A stretch of DNA of 5,665 bases. It comes from TMED27 sp050633165 (GTDB lineage: Bacteria > Pseudomonadota > Alphaproteobacteria > Micavibrionales > Micavibrionaceae). Made by a program: the position numbers and the translations under genes. Shown here in pieces: positions 1-4,982 of this stretch. The notes under the pieces are model-generated. The model was not told the DNA's origin, did not search any database, and saw only the letters and a list, made by a program, of their open reading frames with translations. The stretch covers positions 1 through 5,665 of the forward strand of contig JBOEFZ010000092.1 of the NCBI GenBank assembly GCA_050633165.1. Reading direction: 5' to 3'. The stretch's first letter is position 1. The number at the start of each line of letters is the position of its first letter.

Positions 1-771
1 CTAAATACTAAAATCCGCGAATTGCTCTTTGAAGATGCGATCACCGATTGTGTTGTCGTTATCAAATAGCAATGTTTTGGTAATATCCGCTGCTTCCTCA
101 ATCCTGATCTCCCGCACATCACGGATTTCCTTGGAGTCCGCAGTCACACTCACCGGACGCTCAACGGGTTTTAAAATCTCGATTTTGACTTTCTTATCAT
201 TGCGCACCAACGCCCCCGGCCAACGACGCGGGCGAAAGACCGAAATTGGCGTAATCGGCATGATATTCGCAGATAATGGCAATATAGGCCCACCAGCCGA
301 GGAATTATACGCCGTGCTCCCCACAGGGGTCGAGACCATAATCCCGTCACAGACCATTTCCGGCAGGCGCACAACATCATCCACATAGATTTTCATCTTC
401 GCGGCGTTATGCGTCTCCCGCAAAACGGAAACCTCGTTATAGGCAATAAGCTCATGCTCCGTCCCGTCTTTATCCGTGGCAAACATACGCAGCGGATGAA
501 TGTCAAAACGCTTGGCTTTTTCAATCCGCTCCACCAAATCCTCCCGCGCGAAGGGATTAAGCAAAAAACCGAGCGTGCCGAGATTCATCCCAAAAATCGG
601 CGCTTGAAAATCGGCAAAATCATGCAAAGCATGGAGCATCGTCCCATCCCCGCCAAGCACGCAAATCGCATCGGCTTTCTCTGGCTCAACATGCCCGTAC
701 AGCCCCTTAATCTCCGCCAAGGCTTGCTGCGCGCGGGGTTTATGGCTGGCGGCGTAAAATGAAATATCCAT
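1..771 (-). CDS. nadK: NAD kinase
   Basis: Phosphorylates NAD+ at the 2'-hydroxyl of the adenosine ribose using ATP or polyphosphate, the only route to NADP(H) in most bacteria; cytoplasmic. The 256-residue product has the family hallmarks in order: GGDGTML at about residues 40-46 (the GGDG motif, containing the catalytic Asp), NLGTLGFL at 63-70, the NE motif in YNEVSVLRE at 111-119, and the long glycine-rich signature DGIMVSTPVGSTAY at 142-155 followed by SSAGGPI. Length is at the short end of the normal proteobacterial range and the gene looks complete, with its TAG stop on the first three bases of the window. The ATG is preferred because MDISFYAA begins the first beta strand as expected, although no convincing Shine-Dalgarno sequence lies upstream. 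It reads in the same direction as pyrE but 219 bp downstream of it, so cotranscription is possible but not shown. Family assignment is secure. Confidence 0.96.
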   Translation of the reverse strand: MDISFYAASHKPRAQQALAEIKGLYGHVEPEKADAICVLGGDGTMLHALHDFADFQAPIFGMNLGTLGFLLNPFAREDLVERIEKAKRFDIHPLRMFATDKDGTEHELIAYNEVSVLRETHNAAKMKIYVDDVVRLPEMVCDGIMVSTPVGSTAYNSSAGGPILPLSANIMPITPISVFRPRRWPGALVRNDKKVKIEILKPVERPVSVTADSKEIRDVREIRIEEAADITKTLLFDNDNTIGDRIFKEQFADFSI

Positions 772-830
772 AATTTAGTTTTTCACTATTGTGGTGAGCA
801 ATGTGCCTTTAATGTATCACTGTAATATAA

Positions 831-966
831 ACGCGAAGACGCAAAGACGCAAAGCTTACCTCTCTAACCGCGCAGCAGACACTTTAGAATTGAAAGTTTT
901 AAGATAAATTTTCTTGGCGAAAGCTGCAATCTTGCAACAAAAAAGGTAAGCTTTGCGTCTTCGCGT
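831..966. repeat. Long imperfect inverted repeat between pyrE and nadK
   Basis: The right arm at 944-966 (AGGTAAGCTTTGCGTC then TTCGCGT) is the exact reverse complement of the left arm at 831-861, except that the left arm carries an extra 8-base tandem copy (GACGCAAA GACGCAAA). About 82 bp of unremarkable AT-rich sequence separates the arms. The 23-bp pairing is far beyond chance and the arms contain the GACGCAAAG unit, which I recall from many unrelated bacterial intergenic repeats. It may be a MITE-like or palindromic intergenic element. It lies in the transcript path between pyrE and nadK, so it could fold in the RNA. I see no gene and no T-tract that would make it a standard terminator in the 772-990 gap. 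Confidence 0.85.
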
Positions 967-990
967 AAAAAATCCATACCCCTCTTAACG

Positions 991-1893
991 TCACGCGCTC
1001 CACTTATCCGGCGCAGTCAAAAACGCCTCGACTGAAGCAAGCGTTTCATCATCAAAATACCCATGTTCCTTCGCCGCCGCCAAAACATCCCACCATGTCG
1101 CAATGGAGTGCAATTTCACACCCATGGATTTCATGTTCTTCTCGCTCGCCTTGAAAATGCCGTAATGGAAGACAACAAAAGTATGCTTCACCTCCGCCCC
1201 CGCATCGCGCAACGCATCAATAAAGATTTTTTTCGAGCCACCATCGGTCTGTAAATCTTCGATCAATACGGCCTTTGGCTTCCCCTTGTCGCTCAACGCG
1301 CCCTCAATCTGCGCCATACGGCCATAGCCCTTTGGCTCTTTGCGCACATAAATCATCGATTTTTTCAAACGATCGGATAGGTAAGCACCATACGGAATGC
1401 CCGCCGTCTCCCCTCCCGCCATCACGTCGATATTATCCGCGCCAACCTCATCCGTCAAAATCTGCGCACCATAATCCATCAGCCGATCCCGCTCCGCCGG
1501 AAAGGAAATGAGGCGGCGGCAATCAATATAAACCGGACTTTGCCGCCCTGATTTCAACGTAAACGGCTCCTTCGCGTTAAACAAAACCGATTCGGTCTCA
1601 ATCAAAATTTTCGCCGCATCGAGCGCCATTTCCTTGCGTGATAAAGAGGTAAAGCGCGGCACACCATCACCAATCAATTTCACAAACCCCTCCATGCTCA
1701 TATCCGTCACATCAAGGATCTTGGAAATGCTCTCGGTCGATGGCCAGCGCGGCTTTCCATCGGGGCTATGCCGTTTGCTCTTATTAAAGGAAGTCGGGTC
1801 CAACCCTGCCTGCTTGGCAAGACCAGAAGCGGAATACCCCTTTGCGGCGGCAAGCGCGTCAATGGCATTCCAGATTTGTGTATGTGTAAGCAT
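991..1893 (-). CDS. pyrE: Orotate phosphoribosyltransferase with N-terminal helix-turn-helix domain
   Basis: Converts orotate plus PRPP to orotidine 5'-phosphate, the fifth step of de novo UMP synthesis; cytoplasmic and normally a dimer. In this 300-residue product, residues about 85-300 are a complete enzyme: FTLKSGRQSPVYIDCRRL at 111-128 (phosphate/orotate contacts), YVRKEPKGYG at 182-191 with the mobile-loop lysines, the PRPP-binding segment VLIEDLQTDGGSK at 209-221, and the alphaproteobacterial tail with ATWWDVL at 265-271. Usual alphaproteobacterial PyrE is about 220-235 residues, so about 77 extra residues sit in front. These read as a repressor-type helix-turn-helix (GLAKQAGLDPTSFNKSKR at 24-41, then RWPSTESISKIL at 49-60), the kind I know from alphaproteobacterial S24/LexA-like regulators, here with no S24 peptidase. 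A GTG at codon 78 could start a conventional enzyme of 223 residues. It is transcribed divergently from the phage-type operon. Enzyme identity is strong; the role of the added domain is unknown. Confidence 0.93.
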   Translation of the reverse strand: MLTHTQIWNAIDALAAAKGYSASGLAKQAGLDPTSFNKSKRHSPDGKPRWPSTESISKILDVTDMSMEGFVKLIGDGVPRFTSLSRKEMALDAAKILIETESVLFNAKEPFTLKSGRQSPVYIDCRRLISFPAERDRLMDYGAQILTDEVGADNIDVMAGGETAGIPYGAYLSDRLKKSMIYVRKEPKGYGRMAQIEGALSDKGKPKAVLIEDLQTDGGSKKIFIDALRDAGAEVKHTFVVFHYGIFKASEKNMKSMGVKLHSIATWWDVLAAAKEHGYFDDETLASVEAFLTAPDKWSA

Positions 1894-1914
1894 AGAAAAG
1901 TCATTTCATTTTAA

Positions 1915-2023
1915 AATTTGAACGTTCTGCAAATAAAGCCGTCCCACGCTTCCGCGCCTCACGTACCAAATGTACGCTGCGGTGCGGTTCTCGAACGACT
2001 TCATTTTCGAAGGCGTTCAAATT
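1915..2023. repeat. Palindromic intergenic element in the divergent control region
   Basis: A 10-bp perfect terminal inverted repeat (AATTTGAACG at 1915-1924, CGTTCAAATT at 2014-2023) bounds a 109-bp segment that itself contains two hairpins. The first, 1952-1987, pairs CCGCGCC with GGTGCGG (one G-T) and CGTAC with GTACG around the loop CAAAT. The second, 1993-2018, pairs GAACGACTTC with GAAGGCGTTC (one mismatch) around a six-base loop and uses part of the right terminal repeat. It is GC-richer than the flanking AT-rich DNA, which suggests an inserted palindromic element. It ends 22 bp upstream of the pyrE ATG, so it may supply part of the pyrE leader or promoter. No open reading frame is visible in it. 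Confidence 0.65.
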
Positions 2024-2081
2024 CTAAACTAAAACAACTTTAGGACGACAATCCCATTATCCCGCGCAAAAATAAATAGGA

Positions 2082-2098
2082 ATAAAATCTTATTTTAT
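2082..2098. promoter_or_regulatory. AT-rich dyad next to the -35 box, possible operator or UP element
   Basis: ATAAAATCTTATTTTAT is a perfect 7-bp inverted repeat around a 3-base centre, ending two bases before the TTGACA at 2101. A related perfect palindrome, ATTTTAAAAT, lies at 1908-1917 just in front of the pyrE start, so the half-site ATTTTA/TAAAAT occurs in inverted pairs at both ends of the divergent region. The position suits a repressor or activator site; an AT-rich UP element contacted by the RNA polymerase alpha subunit is the simpler alternative. Short AT palindromes arise easily by chance in AT-rich spacers. Confidence 0.4.
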
Positions 2099-2100
2099 CC

Positions 2101-2129
2101 TTGACATCGTTAAAAGACTGTATCATAAA
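2101..2129 (+). promoter_or_regulatory. Sigma70-type promoter of the phage-type operon
   Basis: A perfect -35 box TTGACA (2101-2106) is followed after 17 bases by CATAAA (2124-2129), which matches the TATAAT -10 consensus at four of six positions; TATCAT at 2121-2126 is an alternative with too short a spacer. The sequence upstream is AT-rich. Transcription should begin near 2136, which excludes the ATG at 2129 as the start of the first gene for this promoter and leaves a leader of about 50 bases before the ATG at 2189. No other promoter is apparent before 5651. Confidence 0.6.
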
Positions 2130-2188
2130 TGAGAACACAAAGGGAACACTTATATCTAAAATCAGCCAAAAAAAGAAAGTCGCCACCG

Positions 2189-2650
2189 ATGCCATCACGA
2201 AAAATAAATGACCAAAACCGCCATAATGATAAGCAAACCGTACCTTTCATGGATACGGAAGAGGCATGGTTCTGGTTCATTGCTGCGCAAGCTGCGAAAA
2301 ACGATCAGGCAAAATTCACCGCCGGATTAAGCCTTTATCCCCGCCCGTGCGAACCTGTGGATATTTTGAAGGTGGTGGATACGCTGTACCGTAATCGCCG
2401 CCTTGTTCGTGATCATTTTTATATTCTCAAACATTACGGCGAGCGCAATATGCCCCCCGATCCCACGCGCAATAACGAGATTCGCGCCTTTCAGCTTTGG
2501 GCCGAAGCGATGGAGCGCATGGCACCGATTTTGGAGCGAAAGGGAATCATCGAACCCCGCCGCGAACAAAATGAAAATTGGCACAAAGAGGCTTTCGTCT
2601 ACGAAAACCACCGCATGAGCAAACAACACGGACACGGGGAGGCATTATAA
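2189..2650 (+). CDS. Conserved protein of unknown function, first gene of phage-type operon
   Basis: I cannot assign a function. The 153-residue product (from the ATG at 2189) has a poorly ordered basic N-terminus and then a compact, probably all-helical domain: DTEEAWFWFIAAQ at 22-34, RPCEP at 52-56, VDILKVVDTLYRNRRL at 57-72, LKHYGERNMPPDP at 80-92, and an amphipathic helix FQLWAEAMERMAPILERKGI at 101-120. It resembles small conserved alphaproteobacterial proteins that I recall, without a known role, near phage-like genes. It is the first gene after the promoter at 2101 and its TAA overlaps the next ATG by one base, so its translation is coupled to that gene. Start choice is uncertain: an in-frame ATG at 2129 overlaps the -10 box, and the ATG at 2249 starts right at the recognisable domain (133 residues); none has a strong Shine-Dalgarno sequence. 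A packaging accessory such as a small terminase is conceivable from its position only. Confidence 0.8.
   Translation: MPSRKINDQNRHNDKQTVPFMDTEEAWFWFIAAQAAKNDQAKFTAGLSLYPRPCEPVDILKVVDTLYRNRRLVRDHFYILKHYGERNMPPDPTRNNEIRAFQLWAEAMERMAPILERKGIIEPRREQNENWHKEAFVYENHRMSKQHGHGEAL
2636..2642 (+). promoter_or_regulatory. Ribosome binding site fixing the start of the cysteine-protein gene
   Basis: GGGGAGG ends seven bases before the ATG at 2650, which overlaps the previous stop as TAATG. The reading frame stays open upstream to an ATG at 2578, but that stretch lies within the preceding gene, has no comparable site, and translates to a composition unlike the domain. The start at 2650 is therefore preferred. 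Confidence 0.8.
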
Positions 2651-3117
2651 TGACCATCAGAATTCCACAAACCAACATCGAAGACTCACCGGCGCTAAAA
2701 GCATGGGTAGTATTTAGCGGTCAAGCCGACCTGCTATGGCTCAAACTCCTAAAGCCGGGTTTTCGTCATTGCTATGTGATCCTTAATGACGGAAACCACT
2801 GGGTGAGCGTCGACCCGCTCTCTAATTACACAGATGTCAGCGTCCATAACATGCCCGCCGATTTTGATCTGCCGCGATGGATGCAAAGTCGGGGACATAC
2901 GATCCTCCCCGCCGAAATCCTCCGCCCCGAAAAACAAGCGCCATGGATGCCGTTTAGCTGTGTCGAGGCGGTGAAACGTATTTTGGGCATTCACAAACAT
3001 TTCATGCTGACACCATGGAATCTCTACCGTTATTTGCAAAAGCAAAACACCAAAAGCACCTTTGACCCCAAAACCACCATACCAGATTTCACAGGAGAAT
3101 TAGCATGGGAAGTATAA
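2650..3117 (+). CDS. Probable permuted papain-fold (NlpC/P60-like) cysteine protein of phage operon
   Basis: The 155-residue product has no signal peptide or membrane segment. Two blocks stand out: GFRHCYVILNDGNHWVSVDPLSNYTDV at about 37-63 in which H40 precedes strands carrying D55, and PFSCVEAVKRILGI at 101-114 in which C104 opens a helix. A histidine strand followed later by an FSCVE-type cysteine helix is the order seen in circularly permuted papain-fold enzymes (LRAT, YiiX/YaeF-like), the reverse of ordinary NlpC/P60 where Cys comes first. That reading is inference from motif order; if right, the protein could cut or modify peptides, amides or thioesters, for example in cell-wall degradation or virion maturation. 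It is coupled to the upstream gene by a one-base stop/start overlap, and its last 13 bases overlap the next gene. C41, adjacent to H40, is a possible alternative nucleophile. The family is one I recall from alphaproteobacterial phage-like loci without an assigned role. Confidence 0.82.
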   Translation: MTIRIPQTNIEDSPALKAWVVFSGQADLLWLKLLKPGFRHCYVILNDGNHWVSVDPLSNYTDVSVHNMPADFDLPRWMQSRGHTILPAEILRPEKQAPWMPFSCVEAVKRILGIHKHFMLTPWNLYRYLQKQNTKSTFDPKTTIPDFTGELAWEV

Positions 3118-3371
3118 GTTCCAGACCATCTGTACCAAGCACAACGGTCGTGTATCAAAGCATTCCGACAACAACGACAACGAACGCGACCTCAAGCACG
3201 ACCACCTCAAGCGCAACCGAACAATCCAGCAGCGAATCCGCATCGGAAAGCCGCGAGGCCAGCCTTCTTAAACGTGATCGCGGACGCACAGGAACGGTGC
3301 AAACCTCCTTCCGTGGTTTGGTCGAAAATTTGAATAACACCCAGCAACGCAAAACCCTGCTTGGGGAGTAA
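3105..3371 (+). CDS. Small Ser/Thr-rich phage protein ending in KTLLGE
   Basis: The 88-residue product has a low-complexity N-terminal half (residues 1-50) dominated by Ser and Thr with runs such as TTTTT and SSTTTSSA, and a short conserved-looking tail: LKRDRGRTGTVQTSFRGL at 55-72 and KTLLGE at 83-88. Small proteins of podovirus-type phages encoded just upstream of the portal often end in a very similar RGR...T...GL...KTLLG pattern, which is the basis of the call; their function is not known to me. The start is well supported: AGGAGA at 3093-3098 precedes the ATG by six bases, and the gene begins inside the last 13 bases of the preceding one, so the two are translationally coupled. The flexible N-terminus and the basic middle suggest a virion or assembly accessory, but that is inference. 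The reading frame is not a shadow because the terminal motif and RBS agree. Confidence 0.8.
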   Translation: MGSISSRPSVPSTTVVYQSIPTTTTTNATSSTTTSSATEQSSSESASESREASLLKRDRGRTGTVQTSFRGLVENLNNTQQRKTLLGE

Positions 3372-3389
3372 CGCTTTTTTTTTTAAGCT

Positions 3390-3460
3390 GTCATCCTGTG
3401 GCTTGACCACAGGATCTCATCAATAAGCAAGCAGATCCTGCGGTTAAACCGCAGGATGAC
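3390..3460. repeat. Double-hairpin palindromic repeat (REP/BIME-like)
   Basis: Two hairpins lie in inverted orientation. The left, 3393-3415, pairs ATCCTGTGG with CCACAGGAT around CTTGA; the right, 3435-3457, pairs ATCCTGCGG with CCGCAGGAT around TTAAA. The whole unit is also an inverted repeat (GTCATCCTG at 3390 against CAGGATGAC ending at 3460). The stems differ from one another by a compensated T-A to C-G pair, so the pairing itself has been kept. The GTCATCC...GGATC pattern resembles palindromic repeats common in alphaproteobacterial genomes. A run of ten T (3375-3384) lies before the hairpins, on the wrong side for a rightward terminator. It fills the only sizeable gap (121 bp) inside the operon. 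Confidence 0.88.
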
Positions 3461-3492
3461 GGTGCTCTATACCCAAATTCCGGAGAAAACCA

Positions 3493-4962
3493 ATGAAACA
3501 AATACAAGACAACGAAGTGCGTCAAAAGGTTGATGCGCTCTTAAGCCGCTATGCCTCGGCGAAAAAGAAACGCAGCGCGTGGGAAACCTTATGGGAAGAA
3601 TGCTATGACTTTGCACTCCCCCAACGCGGCGGATTTTTCTACGACACCGTTAGCGGCGAACATAAAACCAACGACATCTACGACGCCACCGCAATGGACG
3701 CAGCGGATCAACTCGCCTCCAGCCTCATGGGGCATCTAACCCCCATATTCACGCCGTGGTTCGGCCTAAAACCCGGGCCGGAGATGAGCGAGGAAGATGC
3801 GCAAACCTTCGCCCCCGCCCTCGAAAAAGCCGGCAAAATCATCAACGACCATTTCGACCGCTCCAACTTCGCCGTGGAAATCCATCAATGCTTCCTAGAC
3901 CTCGTCGTCGGCGGCACAGCCAGCTTGTTTTTCGAAGAAACGCAGGTCGGCGAGTTTTCCGCCTTCAAATTCACCGCCGCACCCCTCACGCATATGGTGC
4001 TGGAGGAGGGCGCAAACGGCGCGCTTAACGCCGCCTTCCGTGAGATGAAATTGACGTATGAACAACTCACATCCCGCTACCCCGATGCGCTCATCCCGCC
4101 TGCCATCATAAAACGTGCCACCCAAGACCCGCAAAGCAGCTTCAAAATTCTCGAAGCCTTCATCCCCGAAGGGTTAAGCACGAAATACCACGCGATTTTG
4201 ATGGAGGAGGGCGAGGACGCACAGCTTCTTACCCAAGGGCAATTCGACCAATCCCCCGTTATTAATTTCCGATGGAGCAAAGCCCCGGGCGAAAGCTATG
4301 GCCGCTCTCCGGTGATGAAGGCCTTACCGGACATCAAAACCGCCAATAAAGTTGTCGAGCTCGTCCTCAAGAACGCCTCCATCTCCGTCACCGGAATTTG
4401 GCAGGCCGATGATGACGGCGTCCTCAACCCCGCCAATATCGAACTCGTTCCCGGCAGCATAATTCCAAAAGCCGTCGGTTCAAAAGGCCTGCAGCCATTG
4501 GATATGCCAAGCGATTTCAACCTCTCGCAACTCGTCCTCGAAAACCTGCAATCCCGCATCCGTCACGCGCTTCTCGCCGATCGCCTTGGCCCTGTAAATG
4601 CCGGACGCATGACCGCGACGGAAGTATTGGAGCGCAGCGCCGAAGTCGCCCTCATCCTTGGCGCGACCTATGGGCGCTTGCAAAGCGAGCTTCTAACCCC
4701 GCTCATCAAACGCGCTTTTGCCATCCTAAAACGGCGCGGTGAAATACCGGATATCGAGTTGGATGGGCGCATGGTGATGATCGATTACCGCTCCCCCATC
4801 GCCCGCAATCAGGGCAAGGCGAGCGTGCAAAACACATTGAGCTGGATCAACTCCACCCTCGCCATTGGCGCACAAGAGAGCATAGACCTCCCCGCCGCCG
4901 CGAAATATTTAGGTGAGGCGCTAGGTGTACCGAGTGATCTTATTAAATCTGAAACTGTCTAA
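3493..4962 (+). CDS. Podovirus-type head-tail connector (portal) protein
   Basis: Portal proteins form the dodecameric ring at one capsid vertex through which DNA is packaged and ejected and to which the tail attaches. The 489-residue product matches the T7 gp8-like head-tail connector family along its length: an N-terminal helical segment (WETLWEECYDFALPQRGGFF at 30-49), DIYDATAMDAADQLASSLMGHLTP at 61-84, PWFGLKP at 88-94, the central RWSKAPGESYGRSPVMKALPDIKTAN at 260-285, the stem/clip segment around 286-345, and the C-terminal LVLENLQSRIRHALLADRL...MTATEVLERSAEVALILGATYGRLQSELLTPLIKRAF at 348-409. It is somewhat shorter than T7 gp8 (about 535 residues). GGAG at 3482-3485 sits seven bases before the ATG, just past the double-hairpin repeat. 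The scaffolding gene follows after 20 bp, the normal order in this phage group. I see no frameshift or internal stop, so it looks intact. Confidence 0.94.
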   Translation: MKQIQDNEVRQKVDALLSRYASAKKKRSAWETLWEECYDFALPQRGGFFYDTVSGEHKTNDIYDATAMDAADQLASSLMGHLTPIFTPWFGLKPGPEMSEEDAQTFAPALEKAGKIINDHFDRSNFAVEIHQCFLDLVVGGTASLFFEETQVGEFSAFKFTAAPLTHMVLEEGANGALNAAFREMKLTYEQLTSRYPDALIPPAIIKRATQDPQSSFKILEAFIPEGLSTKYHAILMEEGEDAQLLTQGQFDQSPVINFRWSKAPGESYGRSPVMKALPDIKTANKVVELVLKNASISVTGIWQADDDGVLNPANIELVPGSIIPKAVGSKGLQPLDMPSDFNLSQLVLENLQSRIRHALLADRLGPVNAGRMTATEVLERSAEVALILGATYGRLQSELLTPLIKRAFAILKRRGEIPDIELDGRMVMIDYRSPIARNQGKASVQNTLSWINSTLAIGAQESIDLPAAAKYLGEALGVPSDLIKSETV

Positions 4963-4982
4963 CATTCCAAAAGGAGAAAACC

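Noticed and set aside
29..762. Open frames on the plus strand opposite nadK
   Set aside because: They have no recognisable domains, are rich in residues expected from antisense reading, and lie opposite a gene with clear NAD kinase motifs.
831..966. The GACGCAAA repeats as a CRISPR array
   Set aside because: Only two adjacent copies of an 8-base unit exist, without spacers or regular period; the structure is an inverted repeat.
1920..2020. GAAC/GTTC motifs as an alphaproteobacterial SOS (LexA) box
   Set aside because: The alphaproteobacterial box needs GTTC-N7-GTTC direct repeats. Here the motifs occur as close inverted pairs (GAACGTTC, GTTC-TC-GAAC) with no pair at the required spacing.
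2578..2649. Longer start for the cysteine-protein gene
   Set aside because: The extension would lie wholly in the preceding gene and lacks a ribosome site, while a strong GGGGAGG precedes the ATG at 2650 in a typical TAATG coupling.
3360..3390. Run of ten T after the small-gene stop, as an intrinsic terminator
   Set aside because: No stable stem lies just upstream of the T-run; the strong hairpins come after it, and on the other strand the run would be A. The portal gene follows with a good RBS and no new promoter, so termination here is not supported.
3756..4683. Several open frames in other phases and on the minus strand within the portal gene
   Set aside because: They are overlaid on a full-length, motif-rich portal protein, lack RBS sites and show Arg/Pro- or Ser/Cys-rich shadow composition.
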